Positions 56,704-64,000 of a stretch of DNA of 64,000 nt are shown in pieces. Below the pieces are notes generated by a model. It had not been told where the DNA came from. It saw only the letters and a list, made by a program, of their open reading frames with translations, and searched no databases. A program made the translations under genes and the position numbers. Numbering within the stretch: position 1 is the first letter of the stretch; every line of letters starts with the position of its first letter. The DNA is from Glycomyces sp. TRM65418 (GTDB lineage: Bacteria; Actinomycetota; Actinomycetes; Mycobacteriales; Micromonosporaceae), in assembly GCF_019710475.1 (NCBI RefSeq), contig NZ_JAJFAX010000010.1, positions 1 through 64,000 on the forward strand, in the 5' to 3' direction.

Positions 56704-57501
56704 GTGGATGAAGACCACGGCGTCGTCGTCGTGACCGGCGGCGGACAGGGCGTGGGCCGAGCGATCGCCGAACGCCTGCTCGCCGACGGCGCACGGGTGG
56801 TGGTCGTCGAGCTCTGCGAGGGGGCCGCCTCCTGGACGGGCCCGGCCCTCGAGTCGGACCGGGCCCGCGTCGTCGTGGGCGACGCGGGCCGTGACGAGGT
56901 CGCGGCCCGGGCTGCGGGGGCGGCCGCGGAGCTCGGGACGCTCACCGGCTGGGTCAACAACGCGGCGGTCTTCCGCGACGCGTGGCTGCACGAGGCCGGC
57001 GGCGAGGCGGTCGCCGACCTGATCGGGGCGAACCTGCGGCCGTGCCTGACCGGTTCGGCCGCCGCCGTCAGGTCGTTCCGCGCCTCGGGCACCGCGGGCG
57101 CGATCGTCAACGTCTCGTCGCATCAGGCGCGGCGCGCCGTCAGCGGGGCGCTGCCCTATGCCACCGCGAAGGCGGCCGTCGAAGGGCTCACCAGGGCGCT
57201 CGCGGTCGACTACGGCCCGTGGGGCGTCCGCGTCAACGCGGTCGCCCTCGGGTCGATCCGCACCGAGCGCATGGACGCCCTGCTGGCCGAGGGCGCCGAA
57301 GCCGATCGCACGGCCTTCGCCCGCACCATGCGCGGCCTGCATCCGCTGGGCAGAGCGGGCCGCGCCGAGGAGGCGGCCGACGTCGTGGCCTACCTCCTGT
57401 CGGATCAGGCGTCCTTCGTGTCCGGCGCGGTGGTCCCGGTCGACGGGGGCCGTGCCGCGCAGGGCCCGGATCCGGAGGCGCGCCGCCTCGAACCGGGGTG
57501 A
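56704..57501 (+). CDS. Short-chain dehydrogenase/reductase
   Basis: The 265-residue enzyme has TGGGQGVGRAIAERL near residue 12 (cofactor loop), WVNNAAVF (NNA motif), catalytic Ser in NVSS, and YATAKAAVEGL, which supplies the Tyr-x3-Lys pair. The C-terminal LSDQASFVSGAVVPVDGG is classical SDR. The cofactor is probably NAD (Glu/acidic after beta-2: VVVVELCE). GTG 56704 starts it; AAGGAG lies 10 bases upstream. Substrate not predictable. Confidence 0.92.
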   Translation: MDEDHGVVVVTGGGQGVGRAIAERLLADGARVVVVELCEGAASWTGPALESDRARVVVGDAGRDEVAARAAGAAAELGTLTGWVNNAAVFRDAWLHEAGGEAVADLIGANLRPCLTGSAAAVRSFRASGTAGAIVNVSSHQARRAVSGALPYATAKAAVEGLTRALAVDYGPWGVRVNAVALGSIRTERMDALLAEGAEADRTAFARTMRGLHPLGRAGRAEEAADVVAYLLSDQASFVSGAVVPVDGGRAAQGPDPEARRLEPG

Positions 57502-57505
57502 CCGC

Positions 57506-58708
57506 TCAGGCCGCGCGTTCGGGCTCGGCGACCCAGCCGGCGATGAGGACGAGCCCGGAGGGCCGGTGCCGGGCGAGGTAGGCGAAGGGCCGGTCGAACC
57601 GGACCGAGGCTTTCACGTGGCGGTGCTGGGGCTTGGAGAAGGAGGCGGCACGGGTCATCGCGAGCGCGGTGACGGCGGCGGCCTCGAAACCGGTGGCGCT
57701 GAAGACCGCCGTGGCCGACTGCTTCGCCTGGCTCACGAAGACCGGTTCGGCCGCGAGGCGGTCGAACTGGGCCCGGTCCGGGTCGGAGGCGAGGAGCAGG
57801 CCGAGCTGCCGGGCGCTCTCGGACAGGTCCAGGTCGGACTCGAGGTGGAAGCGCACCGTCTCGACGTCGATCTCGGGGCCGGTCTGTCGTCGCGTCCCCA
57901 TGTATTCGACGACTTCGACGCCGACGGCCCGCTCCCCTACGGCCAGGTCGGTCGCCGAGCGGCCCCAGGCGGGATCGCTCGCGGCGCCGAGCAGCAGGTC
58001 CGTGACGCGATGCGGGGTGAGATCCTCGCGTCCGAGCGCCAGGAGCACGTCGATGTCGCCGTCGCCTGGAACCGTGAGGACCGACGCGTCGTCGGTGACG
58101 CGCAGCAGATCGTCGTGAAGCGTGGCGGTGAGCGCGTGGCACCGGCCGAGGCGGGACCAGGTTCCCGGCATGAGGGCGGGGCGTTCCTGGAACGGCGTGG
58201 CCCAGGTCGTGCGGACCGAGAGGGCGCTGGCCAGCACGAGGTCGATCCGCTGCGAGAAGTCGAGGGGCATCCGCTCGATGAGGCCCTGGGTGCTGCGCGA
58301 GACCCATGCGTCGAGGGCGGCCTTGTCGGCGGGCGCGTCGCCGGTGAGCGAACCGATCGCGTCGACGGGAAGGCCCTCGACCCACTCGGGGTCGAGGGTG
58401 ATGCGGGATCCGGCCCAGACGCCGAAGGCGAGGCGGAGCGCCGGGGAGGCCTCCACCGCGCGGAGGAGGGCCTCGGGGATCGCGGCGGCCCGCTCGGGGG
58501 TCAGCCGCGCGGCGGTCAGCAGTTCGTTCCGGGTCGCGCCGATCGCGCCGGTGGCGAGGACGCCCAGGAGCGGCCAGATGCCGAGTCCGGAAGCGGCCGC
58601 GGGGATCTCCGAGCGGTGCTCGAACCAGCGCCGAGTGAGTTCGTTCGCGGCCGCGACCTCATCGGCCGTCAGCGCCTGCTGCAGTGCCTTCGTCTCATCG
58701 GTGCTCAT
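57506..58708 (-). CDS. Cytosolic serpin-family protein with altered hinge
   Basis: The 400-residue protein shows serpin landmarks: LVLASALSVRTTWATPF (the usual NAIYFKGxW region), VSQAKQSATAVFSATGFEAAAVTA (strand 5A hinge) and FDRPFAYLARHRPSGLVLIAGWVAEP (C-terminal shutter region). The hinge keeps Gly and the Ala-rich P12-P10 run but has Phe at the P14 position, where inhibitory serpins usually have Thr or Ser. No signal peptide is seen. It may be a non-inhibitory or weakened serpin; the target protease is unknown. ATG 58717 is an alternative start. Confidence 0.78.
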   Translation of the reverse strand: MSTDETKALQQALTADEVAAANELTRRWFEHRSEIPAAASGLGIWPLLGVLATGAIGATRNELLTAARLTPERAAAIPEALLRAVEASPALRLAFGVWAGSRITLDPEWVEGLPVDAIGSLTGDAPADKAALDAWVSRSTQGLIERMPLDFSQRIDLVLASALSVRTTWATPFQERPALMPGTWSRLGRCHALTATLHDDLLRVTDDASVLTVPGDGDIDVLLALGREDLTPHRVTDLLLGAASDPAWGRSATDLAVGERAVGVEVVEYMGTRRQTGPEIDVETVRFHLESDLDLSESARQLGLLLASDPDRAQFDRLAAEPVFVSQAKQSATAVFSATGFEAAAVTALAMTRAASFSKPQHRHVKASVRFDRPFAYLARHRPSGLVLIAGWVAEPERAA

Positions 58709-58901
58709 CCCCCGCATGCTAGCGCGCGGCGGCGGGGGCGCGGGGTCCACGGCTTGCAGCGGTCGCGGGCGAGGGCGGCCCACTGGGGGAACCGGAAGCC
58801 GTGCCGACCTGAAGCGGACGGCGGCCGCGGGCCGGGCGGACCGGGCCGCCGGGATCCGCCGTTCGCCCGGCGCTTCAGCTCGTGCGCGACCTGAGCGTCG
58901 G

Positions 58902-59837
58902 TCAGCGCACGCGGACGGCCCCGGGCTGGACCTCGATCGAGAAGCCCGTCGTCTCGCCGAGGTCTTCGCCGTCGATCTCCAGGACGCGCGGCTCCGACAG
59001 CGCGACCCTCAGGTGGCGCGCCCTCGCGTGCGCGGCCGTGTCGGCGCTCTGCGCGCTGCCCTCGCGTCGCAGGAGCCGCCGGATGCCGTTGTCCCACACG
59101 AACGACCGGAGCGTGTCGAGCCATTCGCCGATGCTGTCCGCGCTCAACAGGAGCAGATCGAGTTCGCCGTCGGAGAGGTCCGCGTCGGGCAGGAGCGAGA
59201 TGCCGCCCTGGAGGGTCCCGCAGTTGCCGACCAGGAGGGTGTGTCCGGCGGTCCGTTCGGTCGCCTCGCCGTCGATGCCGAGGTCGATCTCCACGATCTC
59301 GCTCGTGTCGAACGCGCGCCCGAGCGACTCCACATAGGCGAGCCATCCGACCTTGCTCTTGAGGTCCTCGTCGGTCTCGACGATCATGTGCGCGTCGATG
59401 CCGAAGCCCGCCATGACGGCGAACGCATGGCGCTGGGGCACGCCGTCGATGTCCGCCCGGACCCAGCCGAGGTCGATCGGGCGCGGCTCGCCTTCGAACG
59501 CGCGGGCGAAGGCGCCGCCGAGGTTCCCGATCGGCACGCCGAGGTTGCGGGCGAGGAGGTTGCCGGTGCCGAGCGGGACGATCGCGAGGTCGGTCGTGCC
59601 CTCGTCCTCCGCGAGCCGCTCGGCGACGGCGCGCACGGTCCCGTCGCCGCCCACCGCGACGACCACCTCGGCGCCCGCGGCCAGCGCCACGCCCGTGGCC
59701 CCCTGGCCGGGGTCGTCCACGGTCGTCTCGTACCACGAGAGCGCCGCGTCTGAGACGTCCTCGGGAAGCGCCTGTTCGAGGTCCTCCCGCGAGGTCTTCG
59801 ACGGATTCCACACGATCGCGATCCGGTCGTCGACCAT
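58902..59837 (-). CDS. Diacylglycerol/lipid kinase family protein
   Basis: The 311-residue protein matches the DAGK catalytic fold: IVWNPSKTS at the N-terminus, VVAVGGDGTVRAVAERL (nucleotide loop), IVPLGTGNLLARNLGVP, and a C-terminal beta-sandwich with LSDGELDLLLL and LEIDGEDLGE. It phosphorylates a lipid such as diacylglycerol or a related alcohol at the membrane. GTG 59840 is an alternative start; AAGGGAAC lies upstream. Confidence 0.9.
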   Translation of the reverse strand: MVDDRIAIVWNPSKTSREDLEQALPEDVSDAALSWYETTVDDPGQGATGVALAAGAEVVVAVGGDGTVRAVAERLAEDEGTTDLAIVPLGTGNLLARNLGVPIGNLGGAFARAFEGEPRPIDLGWVRADIDGVPQRHAFAVMAGFGIDAHMIVETDEDLKSKVGWLAYVESLGRAFDTSEIVEIDLGIDGEATERTAGHTLLVGNCGTLQGGISLLPDADLSDGELDLLLLSADSIGEWLDTLRSFVWDNGIRRLLRREGSAQSADTAAHARARHLRVALSEPRVLEIDGEDLGETTGFSIEVQPGAVRVR

Positions 59838-60023
59838 CACGTTCCCTTCTTCCCGTGCCGTCCTGCGACCGCCTTCGGTTCCGTGGTCGCGGGAGGTCTG
59901 CCGTCACCTGCGGTGACGCCCGCAGCGCCACTGTGCACAGGCGGCCGTTGCGCTCACCCTACTCGACGCCCGGGCGGCTCGGGTCGGTCACTGCGCATAC
60001 CCCGGCTCCGGGAGGCGCGGGCC

Positions 60024-60051
60024 GGGCCGCGCTAATTCGGTTGCGCGGCCC
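60024..60051. promoter_or_regulatory. Hairpin in the leader region of the ribosomal-protection gene
   Basis: Nine-base arms (GGGCCGCGC and complement) with a 10-base loop lie 72 bases before the leader ORF. It could be an attenuator or end an antisense transcript. The rest of 59838-60122 shows no gene. Confidence 0.4.
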
Positions 60052-60122
60052 GAATGGAGGGCTTAGCCTCGGGCGCATCGTCGGATGTCGACGTGCCAGT
60101 CCTCGTCTCGAAGGAGATCGCC

Positions 60123-60230
60123 ATGCGCCAAGCCTCGGAGTGCTTCATCCGATTCCAGCCGATCTCACTCTCGAGGACTTGCAATGTCGTATCTCAACCT
60201 GGGGATTCTCGCCCATGTCGACGCCGGTAA
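60123..60230 (+). CDS. Leader ORF overlapping the ribosomal-protection gene start
   Basis: ATG 60123 has a strong ribosome binding site (AAGGAG, six bases away) and opens a 35-codon frame (MRQASECFIRFQPISLSRTC...) in a different frame from the resistance gene. It runs 47 bases past the resistance ATG at 60184 and stops at TAA 60228-60230. The resistance gene's own GAGGA lies inside it. Ribosomes on the leader would thus interfere with, or be coupled to, initiation of the resistance gene. The peptide itself has no recognised family. Confidence 0.5.
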   Translation: MRQASECFIRFQPISLSRTCNVVSQPGDSRPCRRR

Positions 60231-62106
60231 GACCAGCCTGACCGAGCGTCTGCTCTTCGACGCGGGCATCATCGACCGCGTCGGCAGCGTCGACTCCGGG
60301 AGCACGCAGACCGACTCCATGGACCTGGAGCGCCGCCGCGGGATCACCATCCAGTCGGCGGTGGTCGCGTTCCAGCTCGACGGCCTCACCGTCAACCTCA
60401 TCGACACGCCCGGGCACACCGACTTCATCGCCGAGGTGGAGCGGGCGCTGCGGGTGCTCGACGGTGCGGTCCTGGTGGTCTCCGCCGTGGAGGGCGTCCA
60501 GGCCCAGACGCGCGTGCTGTTCCGCACCTTGGAGCGGCTCGGGGTGCCGACACTCCTCTTCGTCAACAAAGTGGACCGGCGCGGCGCCCGCGAGGCGGAC
60601 CTCTTGGAGGACATGGCCTCCCTGCTCAGCCCGCGGCTGCTGCCGATGAGCACGGTGCGCGACATCGGCTCGCGCGAGGCCGCGGTGCGGCCGTTCGGCT
60701 TCGGCGAGCGGGCGTTCCGGGAACAGGCGGTCGAGATGCTCACCGAGGGCTCCGACGAGTTCCTCGCCGCGTACCTGGAGGACCCCGACTCGCTCGACTG
60801 CGAGGCCGAGCTGGCCGCGCAGGTGCGTTCGGGCGCGGCGCACCCGGTCTACTTCGGGTCCGCCGTCACCGGCGCGGGCGTGGCGGCCCTGACCGAGGGC
60901 ATCCGCCGATACCTGCCGGTGCCGCGACGCGACGCCGAGGGCGAGCCGGTCGGGACGGTGTTCAAGGTGGAGCACGGCCAGGCGGGCCAGAAGGTGGCGT
61001 ACATCCGCCTGCACCGCGGCCGGATCGCGCCGCGCGAGCAGCTCACGTCGTTCCGCCGCACCGACGGCGCCGTGGAGTCGTTCGACGGCAAGGTGACCGC
61101 GGTCGAGGTCTTCGCGACCGGCACGACCACGGCGCCCGCCGTCGCGGAACCGGGCAGCATCGCGAAGGTCAAGGGCCTCACGGAGGTCCGCATCGGCGAC
61201 GCGATCGGCTCGGAGGAGGCGCTGGCGGGCGGCGGGTTCTTCACGCCGCCGACGCTGGAGACGGTGGTGCGTCCGGCGCAGCCGCGCGACCGCATCCGGC
61301 TCAACCGGGCGCTGCTGAGCCTGGCCGAACGGGACCCGCTGGTGGACCCGCATCTGGACGAGCTGTCCGAGGAGATGGCGGTGCGGCTCTACGGCGAGGT
61401 GCAGAAGGAGGTCGTGGCCTCGCTCCTCGCCGAGGAGTTCGGCATCGAGGTCGAGTTCGAGGAGACGCGGGCGATCCACGTCGAGCGGCCGATCCGGGAG
61501 GCGGCCGCACTGCACGAGATGGGGCCGTGGCAGCAGACCCCGCACCTCGCGACGGTGGGTCTCAGGCTGGAGCCGGGCGAGCCGGGCTCGGGTCTGCGGT
61601 ACGAGCTGGAGGTCGAGCGCGGCTCGCTGACGCGGGCGCTGCGCAACGCGGTCGAGGAGACCGTCCACAGGGTCCTGAAGCGGGGCCTGTACGGCTGGGC
61701 GGTGACCGACTGCCGCGTCGCGCTGACCGCGACCGGCTACATCGGCAAGGCGAGCACGGCGAACGACTTCCGGGAGGTCACCGCGTTCCTGCTGGACGGG
61801 ATGCTCAAGGAGTCGGGGCCCGCGGTCTGCGAGCCCGTCAACCGCTTCGACGTGGAGTTCCCGGCCGGGACGGGCAACGCCGTCTTGAAGGCGCTCGGCG
61901 AGGGACGGGCGGACATCAAGGGCCAGTTCTCGACCGAGACCACCGGCTACGTCTCGGGGTTCATGCCGACCGAGGCGGTCCACGGTTTCGAGCGCCGGCT
62001 GCCGGGTCTCACGGAGGGCCTGGCGATCTTCACGACCGAGTTCGCCGAGTACCGCCCGGTCTACGGCACCCCGCCTCGGCGCGGTTCGGCAGAGGAGCAG
62101 CGATGA
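60184..62106 (+). CDS. Ribosomal-protection tetracycline-resistance GTPase (Tet/Otr type)
   Basis: The 640-residue protein is an EF-G-like GTPase. GTP motifs are AHVDAGKTS (residues 10-18), RRRGITIQ, DTPGHTDF and NKVD. The length and domain order match Tet(M)/OtrA rather than EF-G (about 700), and the late GQFSTETTGYVSGFMPTEAV fits that group. It dislodges tetracycline from the ribosome. GAGGA at 60172-60176 serves ATG 60184. Its stop overlaps the next ATG. Tet-class naming needs a comparison I cannot make. Confidence 0.9.
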   Translation: MSYLNLGILAHVDAGKTSLTERLLFDAGIIDRVGSVDSGSTQTDSMDLERRRGITIQSAVVAFQLDGLTVNLIDTPGHTDFIAEVERALRVLDGAVLVVSAVEGVQAQTRVLFRTLERLGVPTLLFVNKVDRRGAREADLLEDMASLLSPRLLPMSTVRDIGSREAAVRPFGFGERAFREQAVEMLTEGSDEFLAAYLEDPDSLDCEAELAAQVRSGAAHPVYFGSAVTGAGVAALTEGIRRYLPVPRRDAEGEPVGTVFKVEHGQAGQKVAYIRLHRGRIAPREQLTSFRRTDGAVESFDGKVTAVEVFATGTTTAPAVAEPGSIAKVKGLTEVRIGDAIGSEEALAGGGFFTPPTLETVVRPAQPRDRIRLNRALLSLAERDPLVDPHLDELSEEMAVRLYGEVQKEVVASLLAEEFGIEVEFEETRAIHVERPIREAAALHEMGPWQQTPHLATVGLRLEPGEPGSGLRYELEVERGSLTRALRNAVEETVHRVLKRGLYGWAVTDCRVALTATGYIGKASTANDFREVTAFLLDGMLKESGPAVCEPVNRFDVEFPAGTGNAVLKALGEGRADIKGQFSTETTGYVSGFMPTEAVHGFERRLPGLTEGLAIFTTEFAEYRPVYGTPPRRGSAEEQR

Positions 62107-62861
62107 CGTTGCAGGTCAACCGCATCAACGGCCGGTGGGAGGCGCGGGAGGCGGGGGCGCTCGCCGGGCGCGCGGACTGCTGGGTGCGGCCCGACGGGAA
62201 GCGCTTCGCGCACTTCGGATCGGACGATGCGGCGGTGATCGCGGCGCTCGGCGCGGCGATCACCGCCGAGCACGGCCGGCCGCTGCACACGACCGCCGAC
62301 GCCGACGACCGCGCCTCGCTGCTGCGGTTCGGCGAGGCCGGTTTCGTGGGCGAGCGGTACGAGCACCGGTGGACGCTGCCGGTGGACGTCGCTGCCGACT
62401 GGGACGACGAGGCGCTCGCGCCGTTCGAGGTCGGTTCGCCGGAGACGTTCGGCCCCGAGCAGGTGCAGCGGCTCGACGAACGGTTGCGGGCCGACGTCCC
62501 GGGCCTGCGGGGCTGGCGGTGGACGGCCGAGGCGTGGGCGGCCGAGCACGGCACGCCCGCCTATGACCCGGCCCTGTACCCGGTGGTCTGGGATCCGATG
62601 GAGCGGCGGTTCGCCGCGATGGCGCGGGTCTGGTCCGATCCGGACGGCCCTCGACTGGGCCTGGTGGCCGTGGCCCGGCCGTACCGGCGGCGCGGGCTCG
62701 CGGCGGCGCTCATGGCGCGGGTCTTCCGGGAGCTGCGCGAGCGGGAGCGCACCGAGGTGGCGGCCGAGTGCGACGCGGCGAACGCGGCCTCCTGCGCGCT
62801 CATGGCGAAAGCGGGAGGAACGGTCGTGGGCGGTGAGATCGAGCTGATCCTGTGGAACTGA
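62103..62861 (+). CDS. GNAT-family N-acetyltransferase
   Basis: The 252-residue protein has an unusual N-terminal half and a C-terminal GNAT core: LGLVAVARPYRRRGLAAALMARVFREL is the acetyl-CoA pyrophosphate loop, followed by VAAECDAANAASCALMAKAG. The ATG overlaps the ribosomal-protection stop (ATGA), so the two are co-translated. A drug- or protein-modifying role is possible from context, but no substrate can be named. Confidence 0.85.
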   Translation: MTLQVNRINGRWEAREAGALAGRADCWVRPDGKRFAHFGSDDAAVIAALGAAITAEHGRPLHTTADADDRASLLRFGEAGFVGERYEHRWTLPVDVAADWDDEALAPFEVGSPETFGPEQVQRLDERLRADVPGLRGWRWTAEAWAAEHGTPAYDPALYPVVWDPMERRFAAMARVWSDPDGPRLGLVAVARPYRRRGLAAALMARVFRELRERERTEVAAECDAANAASCALMAKAGGTVVGGEIELILWN

Positions 62862-63029
62862 GTGCCGGAGCGGCCAGGCGGGGTCCGGCTGCACGAGGCG
62901 CGGGAGCGCCACTGAGCGGCGTGCGAGGCTCGACGCCGCGCGCCGGGGCGGCCGGGGTCGAGGGCGGGGCCGACCGAGGCGGGGCGAGCGCTCGGAGCCG
63001 GTCCGATGCGGCGAACCCGGGACGGACGA

Positions 63030-63986
63030 TCATCGCGTCGACGCCGGAGCGCGGGTGAACGCGGCGCGGTAGGCGCTCGGGGTCAGCCCGAGGTGCCTGG
63101 CCATGTGCTGTCGGAGGGACTCCGCGGTGCCGAAACCGCTGCGGCGGGCGACCTGGTCGACGCTGAGATCGGTCGCTTCGAGCAGTTCGCGGGCCCGGTG
63201 CAGGCGTTGCTGCAGGAGCCACTGGAACGGGGTCGTGCCCGTCTCCGCGATGAAGCGGCGCGCGAGCGTCCGCACGCTCACGTTCGCCTCGCGGGCCAGG
63301 TCGTCCAGGGAGATCGCCCGGTCGAGCCGGCCGAGCGCCCACACGCGCGCCTCGGCGAGCGACGATCCGGTCACCGGCGGCAGCGGCGTCTCCACGAACT
63401 GCGCCTGGCCGCCTTGGCGAACCGGTGTGACGACGGCGGCGCGGGCGGCCGCGTTCGCCGCCGCCGCACCGTAGTCGCATCGGACCAGGTGCAGGCACAG
63501 GTCGATCCCGGCGGCCGAGCCCGCACCCGTGAGGATCGCCCCGTCGTCGACGAACAGCACGTTCGGGTCGACCGACACCGACGGATGCGCTTCGCGCAGT
63601 TCCTCGGCGAGCGCCCAATGGGTGGTGGCGGGGCGACCGTCGAGGAGCCCGGCCTGGGCGAGGATGAACGCGCCGCTGCAGATGGAGGCGATGCGCCTGC
63701 CGGCGGCGGCCGCCTGCCGCAGCGCCTCCAGTGTCGCCGCGTCGGCGTCGTGGCGGCGTCCGCTGGAGGGGACGATCACGGTGTCGGCCGTTTCCAGCGC
63801 CTCCAGGCCGTCGGCGATCACCAGGTCGAAGCCGCCCGAGGAGGCGATGACGCCCGGTTCGGCGGTGCAGACGGTCACTCGGTATCCGGGCCGGCCCTCG
63901 ACCTGGACGTCTTCGAACAACGTGGACGGCATCGACAGGTCGAAGGGTTTGACCGGGGGGACGGCCAGGACGGCGACATCGCGCAT
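63030..63986 (-). CDS. GlxA-family AraC regulator with DJ-1/PfpI domain
   Basis: The 318-residue protein has an N-terminal DJ-1/PfpI-like domain (ASICSGAFILAQAGLLDGRPATTHWALAEEL, with the nucleophile-elbow Cys in ICSGAF) and a C-terminal AraC DNA-binding domain (ISLDDLAREANVSVRTLARRFIAETGTTPFQWLLQQRL, then VDQVARRSGFGTAESLRQHMARHLGLTPSAYRAAF). Such GlxA-type proteins regulate neighbouring genes in response to metabolites or stress. The target lies beyond the window edge. Confidence 0.92.
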   Translation of the reverse strand: MRDVAVLAVPPVKPFDLSMPSTLFEDVQVEGRPGYRVTVCTAEPGVIASSGGFDLVIADGLEALETADTVIVPSSGRRHDADAATLEALRQAAAAGRRIASICSGAFILAQAGLLDGRPATTHWALAEELREAHPSVSVDPNVLFVDDGAILTGAGSAAGIDLCLHLVRCDYGAAAANAAARAAVVTPVRQGGQAQFVETPLPPVTGSSLAEARVWALGRLDRAISLDDLAREANVSVRTLARRFIAETGTTPFQWLLQQRLHRARELLEATDLSVDQVARRSGFGTAESLRQHMARHLGLTPSAYRAAFTRAPASTR

Positions 63987-64000
63987 GGCGGGATCCTTTG

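Noticed and set aside
1-64000. tRNA, rRNA, transposase, integrase or CRISPR array
   Set aside because: None was recognised on either strand; a tRNAscan or ISfinder search would be needed to exclude small or degraded cases.

Overview
The window is very GC-rich, densely coded DNA with GTG, TTG and one probable CTG start, short intergenic gaps and overlapping ATGA/GTGA gene junctions. A mycothiol ligase gene (mshC), an actinobacterial-type XRE/MmyB regulator, Tat signal peptides and CBM13-tailed secreted hydrolases mark it as a chromosomal segment of an actinomycete. The genus cannot be fixed from sequence alone; a Glycomyces-like organism is only a guess. No rRNA, tRNA, CRISPR array, transposase or integrase was seen.

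Layout. 0.4-9.2 kb: OsmC peroxiredoxin, a stand-alone KamA-family radical SAM enzyme, a flavodoxin-fold quinone reductase divergent from an XRE regulator, three tandem NAD(P)-dependent reductases divergent from an HxlR regulator, a DUF2087 protein, a HAD phosphatase and thymidine kinase. 9.3-18.4 kb (minus strand): metH, a decayed PPOX-like gene on the plus strand, phenylalanine 4-hydroxylase, an orphan hypX (CO-ligand synthesis for NiFe hydrogenase), mshC and uppP. 18.5-24.3 kb: aldo/keto reductase, VOC protein, AraC regulator, an antibiotic-resistance-type ABC-F ATPase preceded by a leaderless six-residue leader peptide, and an M20 peptidase. 24.4-34.0 kb: a sugar-use locus (GH2 enzyme, ABC importer, LacI regulator, secreted sialidase-fold protein with CBM13) marked by four copies of one LacI-type operator, then a GH64 beta-1,3-glucanase. 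34.2-38.2 kb: a KhtTU-type cation/proton antiporter and a Tat-exported PAP2 phosphatase.

38.6-46.3 kb is a complete lysine-fermentation core: kamB-kal-kamE-kamD-kdd on the minus strand, divergent from kamA-kce on the plus strand, with a paired inverted repeat in the shared promoter region. The encoded route runs lysine -> beta-lysine -> 3,5-diaminohexanoate -> 3-keto-5-aminohexanoate -> 3-aminobutyryl-CoA -> crotonyl-CoA. Both metH and kamDE need cobalamin.

46.3-52.05 kb is the most unusual part and is bounded by two long perfect palindromes. It holds a Crp/Fnr regulator with two CRP-geometry dyads, a class III nucleotidyl cyclase, a P-loop-like protein, a membrane-anchored protein of unknown function and a three-TM protein resembling the Pycsar membrane effector (PycTM). 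The cyclase C-terminus and the P-loop protein N-terminus carry the same Gly/Asn/Val-rich motif, like the homotypic amyloid-type adaptor motifs of bacterial NLR systems. I read this as an elaborated Pycsar-like anti-phage system.

52.1-64 kb: a small membrane protein, a heterodimeric ABC exporter with one catalytically degenerate half, a DinB/maleylpyruvate-isomerase-like protein, an SDR, a cytosolic serpin, a lipid kinase, a ribosomal-protection (Tet/Otr-type) GTPase with an upstream overlapping leader ORF, a GNAT protein and a GlxA-type AraC regulator. Two ribosome-targeting-antibiotic resistance genes (ABC-F and ribosomal protection) therefore both have small upstream ORFs suited to translation-dependent control.
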